A DNA stretch of 64,000 nucleotides from Maylandia zebra (lineage: Eukaryota; Chordata; Actinopteri; Cichliformes; Cichlidae): positions 4,482,967-4,546,966 of the forward strand of contig NC_135184.1 of the NCBI RefSeq assembly GCF_041146795.1, given 5' to 3'. The position numbers and the translations under genes were made by a program. The notes below the pieces were generated by a model. It was not told the origin of the DNA, did no database searches, and saw only the letters and a program-made list of their open reading frames with translations. Below are positions 1-9,985 of the stretch, piece by piece; position 1 is the stretch's first letter, and each line of letters begins with the position of its first letter.

Positions 1-311
1 GTGCCAGAGTGAATCGAGCCCCCGCAAGGGGCCCGACCGAGCCACAGGCACCAGGCCCCACAGAGCAGCCGTACCAGCAGTGAGCTGGTACAGACCTGAG
101 CGCCCAACCCTGGACACCAAGTATGCACCGATGTCTGAGTTCATCAACCAGGGAGTGTGGTGAGGGGAAATAAGCCTCCATACCTTGGAGGGCCTGAGAT
201 GTTCCAAGGGGGTGGAGTCTAAGACTAGGCACACACAGACCCAAACATGCATTCCCACCCTCATGCACACATATACAAATACTCGGCGCTCATCCAACCT
301 GGATACAGACA
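1..311. repeat. GC-rich dispersed repeat, right end (unclassified)
   Basis: This stretch matches 30459-30801 with several small differences, including about 30 bases missing here. It is GC-rich on the left and ends in a CA-rich tail around 225-310. No open frame looks real and I cannot name the family. It forms the left edge of the A/C duplication as far as this window shows. The point where it meets the next block at about 312 is the empty site of the LINE that sits at the equivalent place in block C. Confidence 0.6.
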
Positions 312-527
312 CAAATGGACACTGTACATGTACTGTACAGCACGGCCCCTCCTGAGAACCCTCAATGTCTACATGCATTTAAAACTGAGAGGTGGGCACC
401 GGCGCCAGAGGTGAGGTTGAATACAAAGACTGTCCTCTGGACACCGTATAACATGCCCGATCCCAAGGCCCTATATGTATGTGTTATGAGAGTGTGAGTA
501 ATGTGGATGTCTAGGTTGTGGAATAAA

Positions 528-597
528 ATCAGTCTGCTGATAAAACAGTGAGCACAGTGAGAAGATCTTCACTGAGCTGATCCATCTCATCTCATAA
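528..597 (+). pseudogene. TRIM coiled-coil fragment upstream of TRIM gene A
   Basis: About 70 bases match the coiled-coil coding region of the TRIM gene itself (near 1758-1827), including the stretch around gagaagatcttcactgagct. No other part of a TRIM gene is visible next to it. It looks like the leftover of another TRIM copy lost by unequal exchange, or a small captured piece. The same fragment is present upstream of TRIM gene C at 51757-51826. Confidence 0.8.
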
Positions 598-964
598 AAT
601 TGAGGCACAGGTGACCAGGAGGGGACAGAGGGGGAACGACCTTTTATTGCTTTTTTCTACAACAATTTCTTAGTTCAGCTGCAGTATTTGATATCCTGTA
701 ATGACTAAAATGATAATTTAAACTAATTTACATAAAAAGATTGTCTTTTAAATGTTACGTTTATTTAACAACTTTAAAGGCTGAGCAGTGCTATTTTTAA
801 ATGAAAAACTCACAGGCTCACATGTTCCAGGATTGAATTAGTGTCTGATAACCCTCCCTCTTCCTGCTCTCTAACTCAGCACCTCCTCTCTGTCCACATG
901 TTCCCTTGTTCCCTCCCCTTCTGATCTGCAGTTTGAAGATGGGTGCAACCAACATGTGGTGACG
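598..964. other. Upstream region of TRIM gene A
   Basis: This AT-rich sequence holds no convincing open frame. It is nearly identical in block C (51827-52193). The last 130 bases are pyrimidine-rich and also recognisable, though clearly diverged, upstream of TRIM B (16290-16440). This suggests an old shared promoter region. Confidence 0.5.
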
Positions 965-1046
965 TATAAGAGCTGACAGATCCCATTCGCTACAGAAACC
1001 TATGTTGTTTAGATCAGAGCAGTTTCAGTTCTGAGGAAGTGAAACT
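965..1046 (+). promoter_or_regulatory. Putative TATA and paired IRF-type motifs of TRIM A
   Basis: A TATAAG lies at 965-970. Further down, AGTTTCAGTTC (1021-1031) reads GAACTGAAACT on the minus strand. GAGGAAGTGAAACT (1033-1046) matches the ISRE consensus at all but one fixed position, and contains a perfect Ets-IRF composite form GGAANNGAAA. The two GAAACT ends point outward in an inverted arrangement just upstream of the ATG at 1075. IRF control suits fish TRIM genes, many of which are virus- or interferon-induced. Binding itself is inference. Confidence 0.5.
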
Positions 1047-1074
1047 CACACAGTCACTGACACTGTTGGGTGAA

Positions 1075-2748
1075 ATGGCGCAGAAAAGTGTTCAGCTGGA
1101 TCGAGAAACCTTCTCTTGTTCGATCTGTTTGGATCTACTGAAGAATCCGGTGGCTATTCCCTGTGGACACAGCTACTGCATGAAGTGTATTGAAAGCTTC
1201 TGGGATGAAGAGGAAAAGAAGAAAATCTACAGCTGCCCTCAGTGCAGACAGACTTTCACAGCGAGGCCTGTCCTGGTGAAAAACACCATGTTAGCAGTTT
1301 TAGTGGACGAGCTGAAGAAGACTGGACTCCAAGCTGCTCCTGCTGATCACTGCTATGCTGGACCTGAAGATGTGGCCTGTGATGTCTGCACTGGAAGAAA
1401 AATCAAAGCAATGAAGTCCTGTTTGATGTGTTTGGTCTCTTACTGTGAGAAACACCTTCAGCCTCATTATGATGTGGTTCAATTAAAGAAACACAAGCTG
1501 GTGGAGCCCTCCAAGAAGCTCCAGGAGAAGATCTGCTCTCGTCATGATGAGGTGATGAAGATGTTCTGCCGTACTGATCAGCAGAGTATCTGTTATCTCT
1601 GCTCTGTGGATGAACATAAAGGCCACGACACAGTCTCAGCTGCAGCAGAAAGGACTGAGAGGCAGAGAGAGCTGGAGGTGAGTCGACAAAACATCCAGCA
1701 GAGAATCCAGGACAGAGAGAAAGATGTGAAGCTGCTTCAACAGGAGGTGGAGGCCATCAATCAGTCTGCTGATCAAACAGTGGAGCACAGTGAGAAGATC
1801 TTCACTGAGCTGATCCATCTCATCCAGAAAAGAAGCTCTGATGTGAAGCAGCAGATCAGATCCCAGCAGGAAACTGAAGTGAGTCGAGTCAAAGAGCTTC
1901 AGGAGAAGCTGGAGCAGGAGATCACTGAGCTGAAGAGGAAAGATGCTGAGCTGAAGCAGCTCTCACACACAGAGGATCACATCCAGTTTCTACACAACTA
2001 CCCCTCACTGTCAGCACTCAGTGAGTCTACAGACTCATCCAGCATCAATATCCGTCCTCTGAGCTACTTTGAGGATGTGACAGCAGCTGTGTCAGAGGTC
2101 AGAGATAAACTACAGGACATTCTGAGAGAGGAATGGACAAACATCTCACTGACAGTCACTGAAGTGGATGTTTTACTGTCACAACCAGAGCCAAAGACCA
2201 GAGCTGGATTCTTAAAATATTCATGTGAAATCACACTGGATCCAAACACAGCACACAAACAGCTGTTATTATCAGAGGGGAACAGAAAAGTAACATTTAT
2301 GGAACAACAACAGTCTTATTCTGATCATCCAGACAGATTCACTGTATGGTATCAGGTCCTGAGTAGAGAGAGTCTGACTGGACGTTGTTACTGGGAGGTG
2401 GAGTGGAGAGGGATAGGAGTTTATGTAGCAGTCGCATACAAGAATATCAGCAGAGAAGGAGGGAATGAATGTAGATTTGGACATAATGACAAATCTTGGT
2501 CATTATATTGTAACAACAACAGATATATATTTTGGTACAACAACATTGAAACTCGTGTCTCAGGTCCTCGTTCCTCCAGAGTAGGAGTGTACCTGGATCA
2601 CAGAGCAGGTATTTTGTCCTTCTACAGCGTCTCTGAAACCATGACTCTCCTCCACAGAGTCCAGACCACATTCACTCAGCCGCTCTATGCTGGACTCTGG
2701 TTTTACTATTATTATGGAACCACAGCTGAGTTGATTAAAGTGAAATAG
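1075..2748 (+). CDS. TRIM16-like/finTRIM E3 ubiquitin ligase, copy A
   Basis: A single uninterrupted frame of 557 residues with full TRIM architecture. The RING finger spans residues 15-57 (CSIC, CGH, CMKC, CPQC). A B-box 1 starts with CDVC at residue 102, and a B-box 2 runs about 154-185 with CSRH and ending HKGH. A long coiled coil covers about 190-310. A PRY-SPRY (B30.2) runs from about 361 to the end. The family acts as cytosolic RING E3 ligases, and in fish the group is expanded and linked to antiviral defence. I start at the ATG at 1075 (gtgaaATGg context); the upstream GTG in frame is not a start. Compared with copies B and C, the changes cluster in the B-box 1 region and in the B30.2 surface loops. 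Whether it belongs to the finTRIM set proper or to the related TRIM16-like set needs a tree. Confidence 0.92.
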   Translation: MAQKSVQLDRETFSCSICLDLLKNPVAIPCGHSYCMKCIESFWDEEEKKKIYSCPQCRQTFTARPVLVKNTMLAVLVDELKKTGLQAAPADHCYAGPEDVACDVCTGRKIKAMKSCLMCLVSYCEKHLQPHYDVVQLKKHKLVEPSKKLQEKICSRHDEVMKMFCRTDQQSICYLCSVDEHKGHDTVSAAAERTERQRELEVSRQNIQQRIQDREKDVKLLQQEVEAINQSADQTVEHSEKIFTELIHLIQKRSSDVKQQIRSQQETEVSRVKELQEKLEQEITELKRKDAELKQLSHTEDHIQFLHNYPSLSALSESTDSSSINIRPLSYFEDVTAAVSEVRDKLQDILREEWTNISLTVTEVDVLLSQPEPKTRAGFLKYSCEITLDPNTAHKQLLLSEGNRKVTFMEQQQSYSDHPDRFTVWYQVLSRESLTGRCYWEVEWRGIGVYVAVAYKNISREGGNECRFGHNDKSWSLYCNNNRYIFWYNNIETRVSGPRSSRVGVYLDHRAGILSFYSVSETMTLLHRVQTTFTQPLYAGLWFYYYYGTTAELIKVK

Positions 2749-4330
2749 ACTGAAGTCTTTCATATTGTTGTAAGTTTAAATCTGTATTTTAGTTCCCTTT
2801 TAGTTTCTCTCCATCATTATTGTGGTATTTATGTGCTGCACATAAATCAGATGTCAGTCAAACATTATGGGCAGTACCTCGACATCTTCAACATGTTGTC
2901 TTGATGTTTTTACGTTTTATAGGTGGAGCTCTTTCCTGTGTCTGTTCAGCCATGGAGACTATCAATGCTTATGGATATTTTTATTTGAAAAATTTCTCCA
3001 CATGACAACATAAACTTCTCTATCTTCTAAATGTTTACTGAATATTTTTCTTAGGTATTTGTATGTTGTTGTTTCTCTTCACTGATCTTAACAGAGAAGT
3101 CTACAGACCTTCCTTTATCACACAGATTTTATTCTCATTTGTACATTTATAAAGAAAACAATTAATTACAGAGCAATAAGAAATTTTAAGAAAGTGCACT
3201 ATATCATAATTTATAGTAAAGTGTATTAAAGCATCGTTAGTTAGTCACTTATTTAGTTTGGAGCTGTATCATCTGACACTGTAGAAACATTTCCTCCAGC
3301 TTCAGCACAGAATGTTAAAAACAGAACTATTAATGAGAACAAACAGTAGGAACACAGTATCAGCAAACATCATGGCTTAAAATGGAGAGTAAAAATCTAA
3401 AAAGAAATAAACAAATTAGTAAAAAGGATTTCCTGTTGACATGTTATTGGTCCTATCTTGTCTGCAGCACCTCCAGGATGCTTCTTATATGTTTCTGGTT
3501 ATTTTTGCACCAATTTTAGTTTTTGTCAGTAGGAAGTTCAAGTTCAACTCAGTGTGTTTGTTTGTTTTTTTCAAACTGATGCCTGACCTTGAACACCAAA
3601 CATCTGTCAATAAAGCAATGATATAAAATGCTTATATTAGTACTGAAAAACTGCATATCCACTTTACAAATATAAATAATGATATAAATCCACAGCTGAA
3701 CTGGAGGAGCAGCTGATCTAGTTCACTCATGTGTTTCTGGACTAAGAGTTGGAGCAAATACCTTATGATTCAGTGATGTTTGTTTTTGTTAAATATTTTG
3801 TAGATCCAAGAGTGAGTTTGACTCATGATGATGATGTTCCGAATTAAACAAAGTTGGTCACAAATTCTTCAAAGCTGTTTATTAAGAATATATTCACTTG
3901 GACTCATGAGACAGGCTTGTGATCCAAGGGAGCCATCAACTGGACAATTACTGACATGACAACAAAAAAGCTAAGTACAGAGGGGGGAACAGAGGTGAAA
4001 ATACTTGCTTTAAAGGATTGTAATGTTTCCTTTTAAAATAAGTCTCTAAGGTCAGACAAAGGGACAGAAACTCATAGCTTTCTACCAGCCCAATGACAAA
4101 ACTATAAGTTGTTTTTTAACATCTACTTTTTCATCTATTTGGCAGTCACAGTGAAAAGTATAAACATTGGCACGCTTTGTCTTGTGATTCTGCTGTTCGT
4201 AAAAAATGACCATGCGCAAAGTACCAGACTTTAAGGCTTTGACTTGATGCCAATGGCCTGAGGAGGACAGTATTACCCTTGGACATGTGTAGTCTGCCGT
4301 CTACTCAATAGAAGAAGAAGAAGCGCGGAA
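2749..4330. other. TRIM A 3' flank and intergenic region
   Basis: The first 430 bases are virtually identical after all three TRIM genes. An AATAAA at 3609-3614 is a plausible poly(A) signal, giving a 3' UTR of about 860 bases. From 3840 to 4330 I see no gene. A run of GAA triplets at about 4310-4324 precedes the zinc-finger exon 1. The small open frames here are not supported. Confidence 0.6.
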
Positions 4331-4342
4331 ATGGCACAACTG

Positions 4343-4501
4343 TCTTCAGTTTCTGGGAGAGTTTAACAATGAGAGACTGATGATGCAGAAGAAATCTCCG
4401 TGGTTAAAAACATTAAAAACAGTCGTCCAGGATGATGAGATCCGCCACTGGCTCAGACTGCTGTATATCAGCCGGAGACCCGAGATGAAGTCACGCAGCA
4501 G
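4343..4501 (+). pseudogene. Zinc-finger gene A, degenerate first exon
   Basis: One frame reads FLGEFNNERL at the left and RRPEMKSRSR at the right. This resembles the first exon of fish C2H2 genes that carries an E/NERL...RQRRLLDI.W.PE motif. A donor GTATGT follows at 4502. The usual ATG position is CTG, the left end is out of frame with the rest, and its end phase does not fit the next exon. It probably survives only as 5' UTR. The same exon is repeated in blocks B and C. Confidence 0.6.
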
Positions 4502-4649
4502 GTATGTAAAACTGTGATGTTCTCAATGAACTAACACAGGAACGATCTGAGCTCAGTCTGTAAGCTAACAGGCTAAAATCAGAGAGCAGCTAATCAAACA
4601 AGTGCGTCCGTTTTTTTTAAAGGTCAACTTTTAACAATAGACTTTCATG

Positions 4650-4875
4650 AGACACATCAAAACCAAACAGGGAGGGAAAGCTTCGGTTTTCTGCACTGTG
4701 CCACAGTTCGCTGTCTGCTTCGGTTCACGACGCCTCACTCCGGGGCTACAGACAGTTCTCTGCCGCCTGTGGTGCTCCTCACCTCCGTCTGCACCCACAG
4801 ACTTCCCGAGGTGGAGGCAGGCCGGCAGGGACTTTGAGAGATGGGCTTTACTTTTAAAAATACCCCTTAATCAGG
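4650..4875. other. Conserved intronic block of the zinc-finger genes
   Basis: About 220 bases inside intron 1 are repeated at 21036-21260, 23256-23455 and 55876-56100. The copy at 23256 belongs to a different, otherwise diverged zinc-finger gene, yet this block is strongly conserved there. Open frames on both strands overlap it, but none has a recognisable domain. A regulatory or promoter role, for example an intronic CpG-containing element, is possible but unproven. Confidence 0.5.
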
Positions 4876-5543
4876 GTCTAACTCACTAAAAGATGGCCAC
4901 ATGTCTCTCTCCAACTTAATCTCTTTCTTTTAAGTAATTGTTTTTCATTGAAATGAAATTAATTGTTCAATAAAATGATTACATTTATAATTGAATTAAA
5001 GTTAAATTAATCAAGGTGATTTTGACTTTGCTAGTTAACAGGAAGAAAAACAAACTTACACAGGATAAAATGAAATTTGGACCCAGCAGAAAAAGTCAGA
5101 TCACAGACAAACAGAAACATTCCTCTTTGGCTAAAATAAAATGCAGATTATTGCTCATCTGCAGTTTTAATCATGGTGAATAATTTATGATTCAGCCAAG
5201 TAAGATTCTTCTGTGTGGAGGTTTTTCCCCTGTCAAAAGGCATTGACCATTACCTTCATCTAAACATGGAATTTAAGTCATGTAGTTGCCGTTGTTTGTT
5301 TTTAAAGAGGTCATAATATTTTTGTGATGGTAGAAATTTATCTTCAAAGTAATAGTTATAAAGTGAATTAATAAGACTTTCCAACAAAGAGAGGGAGTCA
5401 CATGGTGCTTCTGAAACATTTGTACAAACCTCTCTCACATATGTGAGCAACATGCTCACAGTGTACAGCCCTGCTGACTGAGGCTGCACCTTTACCTGTC
5501 TAATCTTTTTCTTTTTACTTTGTTCCTCAAGTCCCACATCAAC

Positions 5544-7424
5544 ATGAAGTGTAAGGAGGAGGAAGATCTGGCTGGCCAGCAGGTCTGGAAGCAGGAGAGG
5601 AACTTCAATCTGGACCAGGAGGACACAGATCCCCCACAGATCAAAGAGGAACAGGAGGAACTCTGCATCAGTCAAGAGGGAGAACAGCTTGTAGTGAAAC
5701 ACGAGGATGAAGGCATCGTCGTCTGGAGCGGGGAAGAGCGGCTCAGACAGCTGCATAACATCTGGAAACCTGAGAAAGATTTACAGACCAGCGGTAAAAC
5801 TGTAATCGCTTTTCTGAAGTGTTAACATTAATATTAAACCTACAGTTTGTATCAGTCAGATCTATTTAATGTGTATTCGTGAAAACATGACAGGGAGTTT
5901 TAAATGGACTGGTTCTTATATAGCGCTTTTCTACTCAATCTTGAGCACTCAAAGCGCTTTACAAAACTTGTGCATTCACCCACTCACTCCCATTCGCACA
6001 AGCACATTTTTCTTAGTGCTTTCTACCAACATTCAGACACACATTCCACAGATCAAAGAGCAACTTGAGGCAACTTGGAGTTAGTATCTTGCCCAAGGAT
6101 ATTTGAAATGCAGACTAGGTGAAGCCGGGAATCGAACCGATCAGTAGATGATCTGCTCTACCGCCTGAGCTACAGCCACCCCCAATAGTGAAGATTATTT
6201 TGAAAAATATCAAGATGTAGATCAGTTTCGAGATCAACTCCAAAATAGATCATCAGTCAGTCAGTAATAAGTGAGTTCTTTTTTGTTTGAAAGGTTTTTT
6301 TTACTCTTAATGTTGCTGAAAAATGTCAGAACTCAAGTTCTCATTTGCATCAGAGTGCACAAATAACTTCATTTTTACACACTTTTAATTTCACCTGCAA
6401 ATGTGAGCAACATGCCCTCATTACAGACTTTAACTAAAACTTTATCTTCTCAGAAGTGTTTTTCTATAATTACATTTTTTTTATTGTTCGTTTAGACCTC
6501 CACCAGCAAACTGCCTGTAAGGAGGAGGAGTTTGTCGCCAATCAGCAGGAGAGGAACTCAAGTCTGGACCAGGAGGACCCAGATCCTCCACAGATTAAAG
6601 AGGAACAGGAGGAACTCTGCACCAGTCAGGAGCTGGAGGAGATTGTACTGAAGCAGGAGATCAATAGTTTTATGGTGACTTCTAGTTTTGAGGAAAGTGA
6701 CCTCAGTGAATCAGAACCAAACGATGACCAGCTCCTTGCTCTTAACTTTCCTGAACCAGAGCTTGAGGAACAGGAAGAAAACCAGCATGTGGACTCGGGA
6801 TCAACTAGAAATGCGGAGCTGAAGAAAAGGAGACGTCACAAAAACCGAACAGATAAGTCTCGGAGTGAAACTGATACAAGTAAAAAATCTGTAAGCTGTG
6901 ACACTTGTGGAAAAACTTTTCAGTGTAAATCCAACCTGACGAGACACATGAGAGTTCACACAAGTGAGAAGCCACATTCTTGTAGCACCTGTGGGAAAAG
7001 ATTCATTTGGAAATCAGGATTGGAAACTCACGTAAGGATCCACACAGGCGAGAAGCCATATTTTTGCATCACCTGTGGGAAAAGATTTAATAAGAAATCC
7101 GGATTTGAAAGTCACGTGAGAATCCACACAGGCGAGAAGCCGTATTTCTGTAGCACATGTGGGAAAAGATTTGGTAAGAAATCAGGACTAGAAACTCATT
7201 TGAGAATCCACACCGGTGAGAAAGCGTATTCTTGCAACGTCTGTAGGAAAGAGTTTAGAGACTTGTCGACTATGAAAAGTCACAGAAGGATCCACACAGG
7301 TGAGAAACCATATATTTGTAGCTCCTGTGGGGAAAGATTCAGTTGGAAATCAGGACTGAATTTTCATCTAAGGATCCACCTGAGTGACAAACCAAATCAC
7401 TGCAGCACCCGAGGTAGAAAATGA
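5544..7424 (+). CDS. C2H2 zinc-finger protein, copy A (two coding exons)
   Basis: Coding exons are 5544-5793 and 6496-7424, joined in phase (donor GTAAAA, acceptor tttag), giving 392 residues. Exon 2 carries KEEEDLAGQQ, then DPPQIKEEQEELC, and ends in a LRQLHNIWKPE motif. The large exon repeats the DQEDPDPPQIKEEQEELC module, then a basic linker, then six C2H2 fingers (first at about 6898, last ending about 7379) with TGEKP linkers, and a stub of a seventh cut by the stop. It is presumably a nuclear DNA-binding regulator. I start at the ATG of MKCKEEE, conserved in every paralogue here, because the older first exon is broken. Exon 2 could also start earlier in the same frame without an ATG. 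Copy C encodes the same protein. Confidence 0.85.
5913..6182 (-). repeat. tRNA-derived SINE, antisense, in zinc-finger intron (copy A)
   Basis: Read on the minus strand it starts with a tRNA-like head. A box A-like tagctcaggcgg and a perfect box B ggttcgattcc are followed by a unique body with the words cttgggcaag and caaagcgctt. The head is not a tRNA gene, since the body continues without a terminator. It lies in the intron between the two coding exons and recurs at the same place in blocks B and C, so it predates their duplication. Confidence 0.8.
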
Positions 7425-9734
7425 CCTCATGCTCCAAGTCACGGTACATTTCCTGTCCACAGCAGTGAAGGGCACTCTATGTTGTTTGTTCCAGCCCTGA
7501 CTTTATGTTTCTCTAAGTTTGATATTTTTTTTATTGGTCTTTAAAGGTGACACAAATATTTATTGAACATGGATGCTCTTTTAATATTTACCACAGAAAC
7601 TTGTATTTCTTCTTCAGTATAGAAGAAAACAAACATGAAAATGAGTTTTTCATCACTTGTTCCTTGTAACAACCATGATGTGATTCCTTTTTATCAGCCA
7701 ATAAATAAGTTTTGATACACAGGACTAAAGATTTAAAAAAGTTCAAGACAAGTATACAATTTTTATTTAAATATGTTTTCTTTGTGATTTATGTTAATGA
7801 AGGTTATACTTCAGTATGGCTTTGACCTGGTTGTCCTGGTTCTTCTTAGCAACATGTTGCAAGATTTGATTAAAAATGTTTGTGACTAATTTTGTGTATT
7901 GTGTAATCCCTGCTAAATAAAAGCAGTTAAATGTGCTATATTGGCTCATGATAAGTGTTTATATCATTTTGCCTAAATGCAAGTAAACTCAATGTTTGCC
8001 AACTCTGTGTGTGCAGTTTGCTTCATAAGTACAGTAACAGAACTTGAACTACATGGAGCCTATTTTGATTACATCATTACAGATGTAGATATTATTCATA
8101 GTTCATATTTCACAGTGTGCTGCAATCTTCTCCACAGACCTGCATTGCTCTCTGTTCAGACCCGTCATCTTCAAGATGTCCACTAGATGTCGTCAGAGTT
8201 CCCCCACTTTCCTCATCTATTGTGTTGCCATTACCTGAGCCTGCTTAAAACCTACAGTCCTTTACATATGGGTTCATTCAGGGTCATGTTTAGTGGGCAG
8301 GTTTAGTGCGATGAAGGAAACTCGTTTTCTTTAACTTTACCTCTCAGTAAGTAACTGGAGTAACAGACTCACTGATTCCTCCCCACCTGCTGGACATGAA
8401 CCAGCTGACTGACACTTGTTTTCATTTTCTCATTCATAAAGTTGCTACCAGTTCAATTCATTTATATTTATATATAGTGCCAAAAAACAACAGTTGCCTC
8501 AAGGTGCTTTATATTGTAAGGTAAAGAATGTAAAAACCTCCACAATTGAACAAGCTGAAAAGAGCAAATGCTTGGCAGCAGTGGCAGAAACAGGCTGTCT
8601 GTCGTAATCACTGTAAAACACTAATCACTGGTCAGTCATTTGTTGTGTTGCAATCGGTTACACTGAGGGAAAAAATTTCACAACTGGATCTCGGAGATAA
8701 TGTGAATATTTGTGAAAATATGTGAAGATGAGGCTGAAATAACTCTGAGACTCTAAAACATGATGAAATGCTTACATATTGAAATGTGTGTAGTAACATG
8801 ACCTACAGCTTGTTTAAGAACTCGTGATTTTTTTCCCCTGTTGGCATAAGGTGAAATCCTGCATAAAGGAGGTGACCTTTGCTCCCTGACTCAGACGTGA
8901 TAAACATGACCCAAATCATTCACGTTGGTGCCAAATAATGTTTTGTTAAAGTTTAACAAGCTTTCCCAGCCTGAAACTGCCAGACAAACAAATCACCTGT
9001 TGGAGATGCTGGTTTAGCTCCCTGGGTAAAGTGGGTGACCCAGATGCTAAAGCCCAGCTATGACTCCTGCCTGAGGACTTTTAGTCTTGGTTTGCATCCA
9101 ACTTTTCTGCCACAATAGTTCAATTTTCTTAATAAAACACCAAATTACAACAAGTTACCTCAAGGCAGTTTATATTGAAGGCACTTTATTTGAAGGTAAA
9201 GATCCGACAATAATACAGAGAAACAACAGGTAGAAGCAATGGAAGATTGAAAATAACGGTTGTCATTACTTTTCATTCAGTCATATATTAAGATACAGAA
9301 ACACCATCTGTTGTGTGTAAAGATGAACAGTAGGGGTAGGGTGATTTTCACCAGATCAAAGCCATGGATTCACAATTATGGTTTGGTGCTGTTGAGTACC
9401 TGGATAGAAAATGCACATGTGGAATGGTAGAAAGTGTTCAGCATGCTTTGATGATCTGCTTCAACTATGCTGGGGTGAGCATTACAGACTGCTTCTTAAA
9501 TTTAATAACCAAATTGCATCAATGGGGAACTATAAATTCTACATTTGGATTTCTGATTATTATTTCTGGCTGATTTTCATTAGATCGACCTGAGTAGGGC
9601 AGCGACAGATGTGTGCGGTCCAGAAGTAGAAGAAGAAGAAAGAGGAGAGCAGAAATGATGACATTCTAGGCTCGCTTTTCACCTTTGATGTACTCTTAGC
9701 AGGAAGACTTTGGTTTGGTGATGTGTTAGAGATA
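7425..9734. repeat. Zinc-finger A 3' flank with two dispersed repeat fragments
   Basis: AATAAA signals at 7700-7705 and 7916-7921 could end the zinc-finger transcript. Two fragments of one dispersed teleost repeat are present (about 8450-8530 and 9110-9230), recognisable by cctcaaggtgctttatattg-type sequence. A fuller copy of that repeat is at 25895-26165. No gene is evident, and the short frames in 7977-8186 and 9364-9593 have no domain. Confidence 0.5.
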
Positions 9735-9836
9735 ATTTAGTGGTTGAAGCTACTGTGGACTGACCAGATCTGCCATCAGCTCAGAGTGCTGGATATCACC
9801 GCAAACCTGAGACAAAGTCATACAGAACAGGTGTGT
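9735..9836 (+). pseudogene. Remnant of a zinc-finger first exon (copy A)
   Basis: The sequence ctgtggactgaccagatctg and what follows resembles the right half of the zinc-finger first exon at 4430-4501, including a GTGTGTAAAACTGTGATGGTC donor side. A GAA-rich leader at 9625-9645 matches the one before 4343. No further exons of this gene follow, because a hAT remnant begins at 9986. It looks like a third zinc-finger gene of the block, now lost. Confidence 0.55.
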
Positions 9837-9985
9837 AAAACTGTGATGGTCACTGTGATGGGTGCATGCAACCACACAACTGAGACACTTAGTAATATTC
9901 ATTTGGTCTTTTGTCTTATGTTTACGTTATGCTTTAAAGTTTCTGTGATCATAAGTTAACTAATTTGACGTTTTGAGGTTACCTG

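Noticed and set aside
1039-1074. GTG-led extension of the TRIM frame by 12 codons
   Set aside because: A eukaryotic start at GTG is unlikely. The in-frame ATG at 1075 has good context and is conserved in all three copies, and the extension overlaps the IRF-type motif.
5256-5756. Minus-strand open frame of 166 codons, repeated in blocks B and C
   Set aside because: It is antisense to the acidic exon of the zinc-finger gene and its intron, with no domain. It is conserved only because the block is duplicated.
6120-6180. tRNA-like sequence with box A and box B on the minus strand
   Set aside because: It is the head of a tRNA-derived SINE with a long body, present in all three blocks, not a tRNA gene.
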